Of a stretch of DNA of 64,000 nucleotides, positions 15,766-24,568 are shown piece after piece. A model generated the notes under the pieces. It did no database searches, was not told the DNA's origin, and worked only from the letters and a program-made list of their open reading frames with translations. The DNA comes from Microbulbifer sp. TB1203. GTDB lineage: Bacteria > Pseudomonadota > Gammaproteobacteria > Pseudomonadales > Cellvibrionaceae. Location: NCBI RefSeq assembly GCF_030997045.1, contig NZ_CP116899.1, positions 1,612,001-1,676,000 on the forward strand, written 5' to 3'. Position numbers and translations under genes: made by a program. Position 1 is the first letter of the stretch. Each line of letters opens with the position of its first letter.

Positions 15766-16808
15766 ACACACTGCTGAGCCAATTGCTGCAACAAAATCCA
15801 CGGGAAACTCTGTGGATTGCCGACGAGAACAGCAAGGCGTTGCTGCTTGAAGGCATCACTTTTGCCGGAGACCTGCTGAGCAACCGCTGGGATATCGCCA
15901 GGCTGGCGGAGGGCAAGGTAGGGCGCAGCTTTTTTAACGACTTCCAGCTCGAGGAACTGGAGCGGCGCTATCGCCGTATCGTCTACCCGGTCTCCAAGGA
16001 AAAGGCGGTGGTGCACCATATTATCAACTGCGCACCGGACGCGCTGACCGAAGGTGGAGAACTGATACTGCTGGGCGGCAAGCAGAGCGGCATCAAAACC
16101 TATGCGGCCAGGGCCGCACAGCGTTATGCCGGCGGGAAAAATCTTCAGAAGCACGGCGCGAGCTACTCGAGCACCAATATCCACTCCGGCGAAACTGCCA
16201 GTGGCACAATGCTGGACGACCAGGACTATTCCCACCTGCGCCAGCCGGAGACGCTGAACGGGCTCTACAGTAAGCCCGGCCTGTTCGGCTGGGACAAGAT
16301 CGATACCGGCAGCGCCCTGCTCGCGCAACAGTTCACCCACTACCCACCGGCGGACAATGCCCGTGTAGTGGACTTGGGCTGCGGCTACGGTTACCTCTGC
16401 GTCCAACTGTCAACGCAGGGTGATTACCAGTTCACCGCAACGGACAACAATGCGGCCGCCCTGCTCGCCTGCACGAAAAATTTCCAGGACCTGGGATTGC
16501 AGGGCGTTGTACTTCCCTCCAATGCAGGCGATGAGCTGGAAAGTGACATCGCCGACTACCTGATCTGCAACCCGCCCTTTCACCAGGGATTCCAGGTGGA
16601 AGGGGATCTTACCGACCGTTTCCTGAAGCAGGCCGCACGGCTGTTGAAACCCGGCGGCCAGGCGCTGTTTGTGGTGAATGAATTTATTCCGCTGGGGAAA
16701 AAAGCCGCGGGCTGTTTTATTGAAACCGAGTTGATTGCCAGGGATAAGGGCTTCTGTGTCTACCACCTACGCGGCCCGGGACGATCGTCGAGTGGTTTCC
16801 ATACGTAG
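15762..16808 (+). CDS. RsmC/RlmG-type rRNA guanine-N2 methyltransferase
   Basis: This 348-residue protein has the two-domain layout of RsmC/RlmG. A degenerate N-terminal methylase-like half comes first (WIADENSKALLLEGITFAG, VYPVSKEKAVVHHII, ILLGGKQSGIKTY). An active C-terminal half has the SAM motif VDLGCGYGYL (~207-216) and NPPFHQGF (~269-276), the N-methylase catalytic motif. It methylates a guanine at N2, either G1207 of 16S rRNA (RsmC) or G1835 of 23S (RlmG). RsmC is favoured by length and by the tight coupling with rsuA, another small-subunit modifying enzyme. Its start overlaps the rsuA stop (ATGA). Confidence 0.85.
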   Translation: MNTLLSQLLQQNPRETLWIADENSKALLLEGITFAGDLLSNRWDIARLAEGKVGRSFFNDFQLEELERRYRRIVYPVSKEKAVVHHIINCAPDALTEGGELILLGGKQSGIKTYAARAAQRYAGGKNLQKHGASYSSTNIHSGETASGTMLDDQDYSHLRQPETLNGLYSKPGLFGWDKIDTGSALLAQQFTHYPPADNARVVDLGCGYGYLCVQLSTQGDYQFTATDNNAAALLACTKNFQDLGLQGVVLPSNAGDELESDIADYLICNPPFHQGFQVEGDLTDRFLKQAARLLKPGGQALFVVNEFIPLGKKAAGCFIETELIARDKGFCVYHLRGPGRSSSGFHT

Positions 16809-16843
16809 GGGAGAACCTTCCCGCGCAAGCCGGGCTCAGACAC

Positions 16844-16984
16844 ATACCGCTACCTTAAGCCGAAAATCGGCATATTTGTAGGATGGGCAAAGCGTAGCGT
16901 GCCCATCAAGGTCCCGGAAGATGGGCACGTCGCTACGCTCCTTTGCCCATCCTACGGCCGAAACAACGCTTAAGGTAGCGGTAT
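16844..16984. mobile_element. MITE-like element with nested inverted repeats and 10-bp target duplication
   Basis: Perfect 17-bp terminal inverted repeats ATACCGCTACCTTAAGC (16844-16860) and its complement (16968-16984) enclose a second inverted repeat built on GTAGGATGGGCAAAG (16878-16955). The element is flanked by direct repeats GCTCAGACAC at 16834-16843 and 16988-16997. The inner repeat occurs alone at 24488-24563 and 26917-26994. There is no coding capacity. Confidence 0.8.
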
Positions 16985-17019
16985 TCAGCTCAGACACCAT
17001 CAGAAGACTGGATACCGGC

Positions 17020-17475
17020 TCAATAGTCGCGGAGATTAAACAGATTCCTGGAAAGCGTGTGCTCCTCCAGTTCCTCCAGTTCCAGCAACCGCTCCATCGC
17101 TTCGCGGGCGGAGGGTGTGTCCGCCCCCTGTAACAGGTCCCGGTATTGATCCGCCAGGTACATCTCGATATCCATCGCCAGTTCGGCGATGTTGTCCAGC
17201 TTGTTGATATCCAGATTGCGCACCCGCTTCAGGAATTCCTGCTCGCGTCCTTCTGGGGCGAACTGGAACCAGGTGTGCAAAGCACCGGGGGAAATATCCT
17301 CGCGGAAGTTTTCCAGCGAGTGGGTCATGGAATCCTCCCGCCGTCGCAGCTGGTCCAACAGCAACTCTATACGCTCATCGCTGGCAAGTTGCTCGTACTC
17401 ACCATACTGCTGAGCCAGCTTCGCGTGGAAATCCCTTCCCTCCTGGATCACATCCTCCAAGGTTTTGTACCGCAT
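17020..17475 (-). CDS. Conserved hypothetical acidic helical protein
   Basis: This 151-residue protein has no family I can name with confidence. It is almost wholly helical and acidic, with a Glu-rich C terminus (RLLELEELEEHTLSRN). Recurring Glu and His positions in four predicted helices are reminiscent of ferritin-like or rubrerythrin-like folds, but I do not see a clear pair of ExxH iron-binding motifs. It has no signal peptide or membrane segment. It is followed 20 bases past its stop by the MITE at 16844-16984. Confidence 0.6.
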   Translation of the reverse strand: MRYKTLEDVIQEGRDFHAKLAQQYGEYEQLASDERIELLLDQLRRREDSMTHSLENFREDISPGALHTWFQFAPEGREQEFLKRVRNLDINKLDNIAELAMDIEMYLADQYRDLLQGADTPSAREAMERLLELEELEEHTLSRNLFNLRDY

Positions 17476-17548
17476 CGCCCCGCCTCAGGGAAATTCTGTC
17501 TCTTCCTGAGTATAGACAGCCAGTGCGAAAAGGCGCCAATCAAATAAC

Positions 17549-18289
17549 TCAGAGGCGCCGCAGCCGGCACTTGAGCCGCCGGCGGGGATTCTGGGGGTTG
17601 ATGGCCCCCGGGGCCCGGGAGATCAAGTCAGCCATCGCCAGCGGCCGGCGGCTCACGGTCAACACACAGTTCTCATACTGGAGCATTTCCGCGCTCCAGC
17701 TGGTCAACTGCTCGCGCAGCCCGGTACGGCGCCAGCCGCTGGTAATCATTTCCCGCCGGCTTCCAAAATTGCTGACTACCAGTCCATCCGGCGCCAGCAG
17801 TTGCAAAAGGCTCTTACACCAGTCCAGGTCGGCGGCAACCGTTCGCTCCGCTTTCCTCTCATGGTGGCCGAAAAGGTCATCGACTATCAGGTCATAGGAA
17901 TTTTGTTTTTTTGCAGCCAGGATGCCGGCAACATACTCCCTCGCATCGGCACATACCAGCTCGGCGCCTCGCACACCAAAATAGCGGCGCGCAACCGAGA
18001 GGTGAACTGCATCCAGATCCACACCGACAATGCATTCGGGTTCGACAAATTGCTGCAGCAAGCGTATCACCGCACCACCGCCCACACCCAGGACCAGCAC
18101 CGAACGAATTTTTCGCGGCGGCAGGAAGAAAGCCGGCAACAATAACAGTTCCCAGAGCGAACCTTTTAGCGGATCGCGGGGATTCCACTGGGAGTGAAAT
18201 ATGCCGTTGCTGTAGAGGCGCACGCTGGCACCGTGTCGGCGCACCTGGTAGCAGTTGCCCCCCACCTGCCGCTGCCATACGACAGCCAT
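17549..18289 (-). CDS. Spermidine-synthase-like class I methyltransferase fold protein
   Basis: This 246-residue protein has a nucleotide-binding motif VLVLGVGGGAVIRLLQQF (~64-81), an acidic ribose-binding loop IVGVDLDAVHLSVARRYF and ADAREYV. These are the signatures of the SpeE/spermidine synthase superfamily. The catalytic region YDLIVDDLFGH replaces the usual DSSDP-type motif of true spermidine synthases, so the substrate may differ. The Arg-rich C-terminal tail (NPRRRLKCRLRRL) is unusual. Its start overlaps the stop of the upstream fRMsr gene, so the two are translationally coupled. Confidence 0.75.
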   Translation of the reverse strand: MAVVWQRQVGGNCYQVRRHGASVRLYSNGIFHSQWNPRDPLKGSLWELLLLPAFFLPPRKIRSVLVLGVGGGAVIRLLQQFVEPECIVGVDLDAVHLSVARRYFGVRGAELVCADAREYVAGILAAKKQNSYDLIVDDLFGHHERKAERTVAADLDWCKSLLQLLAPDGLVVSNFGSRREMITSGWRRTGLREQLTSWSAEMLQYENCVLTVSRRPLAMADLISRAPGAINPQNPRRRLKCRLRRL

Positions 18290-18759
18290 CAGGCGCCAGG
18301 GGTATCCGAGTGGTCCAGCAATACCTCCGCGAACGCTTCCAGGCCCGCCAGGTCCTCCGCATCGAAGCGCGCCAGCGAGGGGCTGTCGATATCCAGCACG
18401 CCCAGGCAGCGCCCGCCAGCATAGAGGGGGATCACCACTTCCGACGCGGAAACCGCATCGCAGGCGATATGCCCGGGAAACTGGTGCACATCCTCCACCA
18501 ATTGCGGCTCGCCACTGGCCACCGCGGTACCACAGACACCGGAACCCACGGCGATGCGGGTGCAGGCCGGTTTGCCCTGGAAAGGCCCGAGGCGAAGCTC
18601 ATCACCATGCAGGAAATAGAAACCGGCCCAGTTGATATCCCGCAGTTCCAGGAACAGCAGCGCACTGGCGTTGGCTGTGTTCGCCAGCCAGTCGCGCTCA
18701 TCGGTCAGCAGGCCGGATAGCTGGGCACAAAGGGAAGAATAAAAAGGTGTTAATGACAT
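18289..18759 (-). CDS. msrC: Free methionine-(R)-sulfoxide reductase (GAF domain)
   Basis: This 156-residue single GAF-domain protein contains INWAGFYFL, GPFQGKPACTRIAVGSGVCG and FPGHIACDAVSASEVVIPL. The three cysteines (CTRI, GVCG, IACD) at their expected places are the redox-active set of fRMsr enzymes. The C-terminal segment GVLDIDSPSLARFDAEDLAGLE is also conserved. It reduces free Met-R-sulfoxide with thioredoxin in the cytoplasm. Length and motifs match E. coli MsrC (YebR). Confidence 0.93.
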   Translation of the reverse strand: MSLTPFYSSLCAQLSGLLTDERDWLANTANASALLFLELRDINWAGFYFLHGDELRLGPFQGKPACTRIAVGSGVCGTAVASGEPQLVEDVHQFPGHIACDAVSASEVVIPLYAGGRCLGVLDIDSPSLARFDAEDLAGLEAFAEVLLDHSDTPGA

Positions 18760-18769
18760 ACGTCTTCAA

Positions 18770-19219
18770 CTACTGATAGGGATCGGCAACGGCCTGTTCC
18801 GACTGAGAACCGGCAGACTCCGATTGATACCGCTCCGCGTCCACCGTCGGCCTGCTCCATTCGTCCTCATCCGGGTCTTCTCCACGGCCGTGAATGGCGG
18901 GCGGGGCGCTGGTGACATCGGAAGCAATCAGCTTGCCGGAGGAATCCCGCACCTGGACCGCCGGCTTGTCAGCCGGCTTTTCATCGCGCAACACGCGGCT
19001 GGCCATGGACTTCAAACCGGGGCGGCGCCGCTCGGCCAGCTTTGTTGCCTCCAGCTCAGCGCTGAGCCGGTTAACTTCTGCCTGCAGATCGCCCAGTTGC
19101 GCCTGCAGCTCGGTAATCTGGGTCAACACCCCTTTTACCTTGCGGCTCTCCTGCTCGTAGAGTACCGCCGCGCCGCCGAAGGCCAGGGCAAAAACAACCA
19201 GAATGGAAAACTGACGCAT
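18770..19219 (-). CDS. Hypothetical membrane-anchored coiled-coil protein
   Basis: This 149-residue protein has one N-terminal hydrophobic segment (FSILVVFALAFGGAAVLYEQ) that is either a signal anchor or an uncleaved signal peptide. A heptad-rich coiled coil follows (VLTQITELQAQLGDLQAEVN, about residues 31-62). A polar, disordered tail rich in Asp, Glu and Ser completes it. The topology suggests a periplasmic rod fixed to the inner membrane. No family is recognised. It is 10 bases upstream of msrC on the same strand. Confidence 0.65.
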   Translation of the reverse strand: MRQFSILVVFALAFGGAAVLYEQESRKVKGVLTQITELQAQLGDLQAEVNRLSAELEATKLAERRRPGLKSMASRVLRDEKPADKPAVQVRDSSGKLIASDVTSAPPAIHGRGEDPDEDEWSRPTVDAERYQSESAGSQSEQAVADPYQ

Positions 19220-19397
19220 AACAATCTCCGATAAATTCCCTTTCGCCCCATTGGCTTAAAAGTAAACTGCATTATCCGAATAAACTGCGGCTATCTTCTG
19301 CGAACTTGTGCATAAATCTCAATAGCGGATGGTGACCGGGCAGCCTGCTTTATTATCCGGCAACGGCACACCTGTGCTGTATTAACCCGCCACCTAA

Positions 19398-19496
19398 GAG
19401 GACCTCTGAATAGTCCATTTCGTCACCCCGGCGTCTAGAGAAACGGGGGGTTTCTGGATTCCGGCTTTCGCCGGAATGACGTTAATCAGAAGTTCC
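19398..19496. mobile_element. Short MITE of the ACCTCTGAA family (copy 1)
   Basis: This 99-bp palindromic element has arms GACCTCTGAA/TTAATCAGAAGTTCC and an inner GATTCCGGCTTTCGCCGGAAT-type inverted repeat. It is flanked by CTAA at 19394-19397 and 19497-19500. Related full copies are at 48957, 53486 and 57050. It lies 18 bases past the jetD stop. Confidence 0.7.
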
Positions 19497-19517
19497 CTAA
19501 AAAGCTGTGGGTTAATT

Positions 19518-20762
19518 TCACTCCTTGTCGGACGATACCGCAGCGAGCAGCTGTTCCGGCGTCACCGCCTCCTGATCCACGCAGCATCCGCTCTGCCGAA
19601 GCGCCGGGATCAGTTTCCCGTCGGCGTATTCACAGCCGGTGCTCTCGATTGGCCGCTGGCCCGTCTTTCTGGTCTGCTGCGGCAGGTGGCCGTCACCGGC
19701 GAGCAACCTCTCCAGCAATGGCTCATAGCCCGGCCGCCAGCAAACCAGGTTGGCGAAGCTGCGCTTGAGAGCCGCGGCGATCTGCATGCCCTCGTAATCC
19801 AGGTCACCCCAGAAGTACACCGGCAGCTCCACCGCGCCCTGCCCCTGCCACCACTGGAGGAAATCCCTGCGCGCTGTCTGCTGCGCATTGTTCAGGGTGC
19901 TGAAGCGGGCCACACCGGGCGTACGCACCCGCGCCGCGCCGCCGCGGTAGCCCTCGATATATACCAGTGCCGTGCGCTCTGGCCCGCAGTCCGCCAGCAT
20001 CAAGAAAGAGTCCTGATTTTCTATCAGCAGCACCCGCTCCGTTTGCGCCGGCAGGTACAAGTGCATCAGCAGCGGCCGCTCGTGAACTCTGTCGCATTGG
20101 CTCGGGAAGAGCGCGCGAACCAGTGCCTGGCGCCCATCGCCATCCAGGTATTTGGAATCGCCGAGAAAACAGCGCGCCGACAGCTGGCGCCAGGAAAGGC
20201 GCTTCGCGGGGCGGCCCTCCGTGGGATCGCCTTCCGCGCGGTTCAGTTCCCCGCCCAGGCCGGCCCAGCAGGCCAGCATCTGTTCGAAATCCTCGAAGCC
20301 CGGGTCCAGCTCCAGGCCGCCGGGCGGAAATGCATCCGGGACCTCGAAACGTCCGGCAAATTTTGTCAGCGCAGCCTGCCATTCCGGGTCCAGCCGCACC
20401 GGGCGCGACCTGTCCAACCACTCGCGGATCATCGGCTCGCGGCTGTCTTCAAAGTAGAGCCGCGCCCCCTCCCAGGCGGCGCTGCCCGCTGGCCGGCGCC
20501 CCGGAGGCTTGATAGAAAAACAGCGGTAATCGCGGGACAGCCACACCAGTTCGTCCCAGAGTTCACCGTCGTCGTACACGGGATCAGTAAATGGAGCCAG
20601 CGCGGCGCGCAGCGCTCGGGGTGCCTTCCTCGGGTCCAGAGTCATGCCGATCGGCTTTTCCTCGCCGGTGAGAATCTGCTCGTCGCGCCTGTCGAGCACG
20701 TATTCCAGCAGCCCCATAATCACCGGGTTGGCCGCGGCCAGTTCGGGGATTTGCCTTGTCAT
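19518..20762 (-). CDS. jetD: Wadjet system nuclease subunit JetD
   Basis: This 414-residue protein has the JetD layout: an N-terminal DUF3322-type region (to about residue 190) and a C-terminal DUF2220/Toprim-type domain. In the latter, RVLLIENQDSFLML supplies the conserved Glu, and YFWGDLDYEGMQIAAALK supplies the DxD metal-binding pair (~300-317). In Wadjet, JetD is the endonuclease that cleaves circular plasmid DNA after the JetABC motor has extruded it. It is the last gene of the jetABCD order, 71 bases after jetC with a small palindrome between. All key acidic residues are present, so the nuclease should be active. Confidence 0.93.
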   Translation of the reverse strand: MTRQIPELAAANPVIMGLLEYVLDRRDEQILTGEEKPIGMTLDPRKAPRALRAALAPFTDPVYDDGELWDELVWLSRDYRCFSIKPPGRRPAGSAAWEGARLYFEDSREPMIREWLDRSRPVRLDPEWQAALTKFAGRFEVPDAFPPGGLELDPGFEDFEQMLACWAGLGGELNRAEGDPTEGRPAKRLSWRQLSARCFLGDSKYLDGDGRQALVRALFPSQCDRVHERPLLMHLYLPAQTERVLLIENQDSFLMLADCGPERTALVYIEGYRGGAARVRTPGVARFSTLNNAQQTARRDFLQWWQGQGAVELPVYFWGDLDYEGMQIAAALKRSFANLVCWRPGYEPLLERLLAGDGHLPQQTRKTGQRPIESTGCEYADGKLIPALRQSGCCVDQEAVTPEQLLAAVSSDKE

Positions 20763-20785
20763 ATTCTCCTCCTTGAACCCTCCTA

Positions 20786-20810
20786 TAGGAGCGGCCCATG
20801 GCCGCTCCTA
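20786..20810. repeat. GTAGGAGCGGCC-family palindrome (copy between jetC and jetD)
   Basis: A perfect inverted repeat TAGGAGCGGC/GCCGCTCCTA with a CCATG centre. Longer members of the family are at 31078-31153, 33183-33258, 38367-38434 and 41261-41391. Within the jet operon it could stabilise or attenuate the mRNA. Confidence 0.75.
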
Positions 20811-20833
20811 CAATAAAAACAAAGATGGAGTTT

Positions 20834-23800
20834 CTATGCCTCCACCAACTCCATAAAATCCAGCGACGCCTGCCGGCGGATGGTGCGGCGGTGGTTGGCC
20901 CAGAGTTCGGCGATCTTCTCCCGGTTGCAGATTTTGCGATCCACGTAGACTCGGGTATTGAGCTGGCCGATGGGCTTGGCGCTCGGGCACTTGCTGAACA
21001 CAAATTGATTGGAGATCAGGTCCATAAACGGGCCGGACTTGCTGCTCGGCATAATGAACAGCAACTGCAGGCCCAGGGTTTCCGTCAGGTAGCGGATCAC
21101 CTCCCGCGAGCGGGATTCATCCATCTTGGAGAAGGCCTCGTCCACCAGCACCATCTGCAGGTGACTGCTGCCCTCGTTGAAACGGAAGGCCGAAGTCACC
21201 GCGGCGGAGCGGATAATATAAGCGGGGGTCTCCAGCTGGCCGCCGGAGCCAGTGCCGTACTGGCTCAGTGCAATCGGCTCCTTGCCCTCCGGCTCCTTGA
21301 AGATCTCGTAGCTGCGGTAATTGCGATAGTCGCTGATGCGATCCAGTTCCCGCCGCGCCACCTGCTCGTCTTCGCTGAGCAGCATATTCAGCAGCTTGTC
21401 GCGCACTTTCTGCTGGGCGGGGTTTAACTGCGCGTCGAACAGGCTCTCCTCCTCGCCCAGGTTCGGCAGTTCGATCACCGCCTTGAAGAAATTCCAGTAT
21501 TCCCTGAACTCCGGCACCCAGCTGTAGGCGAAGCGGAAGCGCTCGCGGTCGGCGCCGAAGCGGTGGTGTTCCAGCTCCCTGTTCAGGTCGTCCAGCACCC
21601 GCTTGCCATCGTTGATCGACTGGTAGATAGCGTGGCACAAATGCGTGACGAAGGTGGTGTTGAAGGATTTTTTCAGGCCCATCAACTGCTCGTGCCGGTC
21701 CACCAGCAGATTGTTTTTCAATCGGTTGCGCAGCGCCTCCACCTGGTCGCGCAGGCTGCACACCAGTTTGAACAGCGCCTCGTTGTGACCGGCGCCCAGG
21801 TCCGGCTCGAAGGCCAGGGTATCGCCGGCGGCGGTGCTGGCATTGTATTCCATTACTGATCGGTCCAGTTGGCGGCAGTATTTTTCCAGGCGCCCCTGCA
21901 TCTCTTCGATATCCGCACCGAAATCAAAGCTGTCGCCGGCACGCTCCGCCTGCCCATCCGCCTGTTCCAGGCTTTCTTCTGCATTGTAGTCCGGAGTGAT
22001 CCGGGCGATGCGGCGCACCGCGGACTCGCAATTGCTCAGGGCATCGTCCAGTGTATCCAGCTCGGTGGAAAGTGCCTTCAGCTGCCTGCCGGTATTTTCC
22101 AGGTCCCGCCCCAGCTTGCCGGCGTCGAGCAGCAGGCCGGACTGCAATTTCTGCTGCGCCTGCAGCTGGGCCTTCAGTTCCTCCACCTGCTGCTCCAGCT
22201 GTTCGCAGTCCTTCAGGTCCAGGTTTTCCAGCGCCTGTTCAGCACTGCGCCAGTCGCGCTGGGCGGCCAGCGCCGCGTCCACCACCGTTAGCAGCTGCAG
22301 GCCGTTCAGGTCGCGCACCGCGGAGGCGACGCGGCGGTAAAGCCGGTGCTGTTCGTGCACCTGCGCGGCTTCCGTCAGCAACTGTTCCAGCGCCTGCTGC
22401 TGGGCGGCCAGTGCACGGGCGCGAGCGCCCTGGCCGAAAACCAGCTCGGCGTCGTCGATATCGCAGCGCCACATGCTGTAATTGCCGCTAGCCATGCCGT
22501 CCGCGGTAAGGCCGCGGCGGGTGCCGCGCAGTTCGTTCTCATCGCACACCTGCAGCACCGAGCCGTAGGAAGCGCGCAGGTAGTATTCGGCGGTCTTGTG
22601 ATTGAACTCCATCAGTTCGACGATGGAGTTTTTGGGCAGCGGCACACGCTCTGCATCCCGGCGCGCCTTGTCCCCCTGGATCACCCGTGCGCGGTTGTTC
22701 CTGCCGGGGAGGTTGCGGACTATGCGGATGGCGGTGGCCTCGTGCTCCGGTTCCACGATGATCGAGAAGCGCGCACCGCCGAGATAGCCTTCGACGGCCA
22801 TCTGCCAGCGCTCGTCCAATACTTCCACATAGTCGCACAGCACCCGCGGCTCGGCCCGGGGGCACTGCTCGCGGATGGCGGCCAGGGCCTGCTCCACCGA
22901 CTGCGGATAGCGTACGCGGTTGGCCTGCAGGTGCTGGATGCGGCTCTCCTGTGCCTGCAATCGTTTTTGCAGCTGCTGCACCTGCAGCTCCCAGCGGGAG
23001 ACCTGCTGGCTGATCTGTTCGCGCAGCGAGGTTTCGCCCGCGTCTGTGCCGGCCAGCAGATCGCAAAGTTTGTTGTGCAACGCTTCGCTGCCGGCGGCAC
23101 GCTCGCGCAACGGTTCCAGCGCGGCCAGGTCTATCCAATCCTTGCCCAGCAGCTTGTGCAGATCCGGCAGATCCTCCTCCCGGCTCACCTGTTTGACACA
23201 CTGGACCAATGCCTTGTTGCGCAGTGCCGGAATTTCCAGTTCCGCTGCGGAGCTGTTCAGCAATTCCAGCAACTCGCCAGCGGCATCACGATTGTGCTGC
23301 CAGCGCTGCTCCTGGGTTGCCAGCGGCCCACCCTGGTCGGAGAGCTGCTGGCGTGCGCGGGCGATGCGCTGCTCCAGCTCATCTTTGCTACGCAGGGCAT
23401 CGATACCCAGGCGCTGGGCCTGCAATTCCACCAACTGCTGGTTCAACTGTTCGAGTCGTTCGCCGACGATGCGCGTTTCGCGCCCGTTGTTCTCCAGATC
23501 GGCGCGCAACTGCTGCTGGCTGTTCTTGCCGGCGAGATAGGTTTTCTGCACCCGCAACTGGCGATGGCGCGCCTGCAGATACTCTTGCAGACGCAGTTGC
23601 AGCCACTGCTCGCGGTACAGGCTTGCGGACTGTGCTATCTGTTCCAGCGCGCCGACCCGCTCGACAATCTGCCGCGCCTCCTGCTCCATGGCGTGGATGG
23701 TTTTCATCAGCTCGGAGACGGAGCGGATGGCCTCGCCCAGGTCGCGCTTTTCCAACACTTCCTGGGCGACGAAATCGTTGATGCTCTTGACCGGCTTGTA

Positions 23801-24460
23801 GGCCATGAAATTGGAGAAGGTGCGCGCGGCGTGCATGGCCTCCCGATCCGGCACCGCATCGCGGCGGCCGCGCAGGGCGCCGTAGAGGCGACGCAGATAG
23901 GCTTTCTTTTTATCGTACTGCTCCACCTTGGCAAACTGCTTGCCCAGCACCGAGAGGAACTTGTCCAGCGGCAGCAGATGCCTGCCGTCCTTGTATTCGC
24001 GGATAAAATCGCCGATGGCCAGCTCTTCGCCGGGAAAGATAAAGAAGCGCAAGTCGTCCTGGCGGGCCTGGGCCGGCTTGGTGCTGTTGTCCAGGTGGGC
24101 GCGGATCGCCATCACCGAGGTAAAGGGTTCGCTGTCCTCTCCTTCCGTGGGAGAAAAAATTCCGGCGATATAGCAGTCGGTGGGCTGCAGCCGCGCGTAG
24201 CTGCCGTCGTCACAGCCCAGCACGTAGGACGCCAGGGTGCGCACCTGCTTGCCGCCGCGGCCGCGCTGGGTGGTTTCGTCCTGCCCTGGATTGAAGGTAA
24301 ACAGGGTGTCGTGGGCCGCGGTCATCAGTGTCTGGATAGCATCGGCCGCAGTGGTCTTGCCGGAGCCGTTGCCGCCGGAAAACAGGTTGATGGGGCCGAA
24401 TTCGTATTCCAGCTGGGGGATATTGCCCCAGTTGATCAGGATCAGTTTTTTTAGAAACAT
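20834..24460 (-). CDS. jetC: Wadjet system SMC-like ATPase JetC
   Basis: This 1208-residue SMC/MukB-like protein has the Walker A GGNGSGKTT at 29-37 in the N-terminal head, then long coiled coils (for example residues ~290-350 and ~690-790). A hinge-like globular part lies near 520-640. A C-terminal head carries the ABC signature GTGSGGQ and Walker B VLVDEAFSKMD. JetC dimers with the JetA/JetB kleisin module extrude DNA loops; full extrusion of a small circle triggers JetD cleavage. The gene is uninterrupted and of family length. It is separated from jetB by 108 bases containing an inverted repeat, so expression relies on readthrough or on a promoter there. Confidence 0.95.
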   Translation of the reverse strand: MFLKKLILINWGNIPQLEYEFGPINLFSGGNGSGKTTAADAIQTLMTAAHDTLFTFNPGQDETTQRGRGGKQVRTLASYVLGCDDGSYARLQPTDCYIAGIFSPTEGEDSEPFTSVMAIRAHLDNSTKPAQARQDDLRFFIFPGEELAIGDFIREYKDGRHLLPLDKFLSVLGKQFAKVEQYDKKKAYLRRLYGALRGRRDAVPDREAMHAARTFSNFMAYKPVKSINDFVAQEVLEKRDLGEAIRSVSELMKTIHAMEQEARQIVERVGALEQIAQSASLYREQWLQLRLQEYLQARHRQLRVQKTYLAGKNSQQQLRADLENNGRETRIVGERLEQLNQQLVELQAQRLGIDALRSKDELEQRIARARQQLSDQGGPLATQEQRWQHNRDAAGELLELLNSSAAELEIPALRNKALVQCVKQVSREEDLPDLHKLLGKDWIDLAALEPLRERAAGSEALHNKLCDLLAGTDAGETSLREQISQQVSRWELQVQQLQKRLQAQESRIQHLQANRVRYPQSVEQALAAIREQCPRAEPRVLCDYVEVLDERWQMAVEGYLGGARFSIIVEPEHEATAIRIVRNLPGRNNRARVIQGDKARRDAERVPLPKNSIVELMEFNHKTAEYYLRASYGSVLQVCDENELRGTRRGLTADGMASGNYSMWRCDIDDAELVFGQGARARALAAQQQALEQLLTEAAQVHEQHRLYRRVASAVRDLNGLQLLTVVDAALAAQRDWRSAEQALENLDLKDCEQLEQQVEELKAQLQAQQKLQSGLLLDAGKLGRDLENTGRQLKALSTELDTLDDALSNCESAVRRIARITPDYNAEESLEQADGQAERAGDSFDFGADIEEMQGRLEKYCRQLDRSVMEYNASTAAGDTLAFEPDLGAGHNEALFKLVCSLRDQVEALRNRLKNNLLVDRHEQLMGLKKSFNTTFVTHLCHAIYQSINDGKRVLDDLNRELEHHRFGADRERFRFAYSWVPEFREYWNFFKAVIELPNLGEEESLFDAQLNPAQQKVRDKLLNMLLSEDEQVARRELDRISDYRNYRSYEIFKEPEGKEPIALSQYGTGSGGQLETPAYIIRSAAVTSAFRFNEGSSHLQMVLVDEAFSKMDESRSREVIRYLTETLGLQLLFIMPSSKSGPFMDLISNQFVFSKCPSAKPIGQLNTRVYVDRKICNREKIAELWANHRRTIRRQASLDFMELVEA

Positions 24461-24487
24461 GCGGTTTTCGCTTGTTTAAACAGTTTT

Positions 24488-24563
24488 GTAGGATGGGCAA
24501 AGGAGCAAAGCGACGTGCCCATCAGCCGGCCTTGATGGGCACGCTACGCTTTGCCCATCCTAC
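24488..24563. repeat. GTAGGATGGGC inverted repeat between jetB and jetC
   Basis: Arms GTAGGATGGGCAAAGGAGC and GCTACGCTTTGCCCATCCTAC enclose a GTGCCCATC/GATGGGCAC inner pair. The same repeat is the core of the MITE at 16844-16984 and recurs at 26917-26994. It almost fills the gap between jetB and jetC. Confidence 0.8.
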
Positions 24564-24568
24564 GGTTT

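Noticed and set aside
22346..24454. A 702-codon open frame on the plus strand opposite jetC
   Set aside because: Shadow frame of a high-GC coding sequence; the minus-strand JetC motifs are unambiguous.
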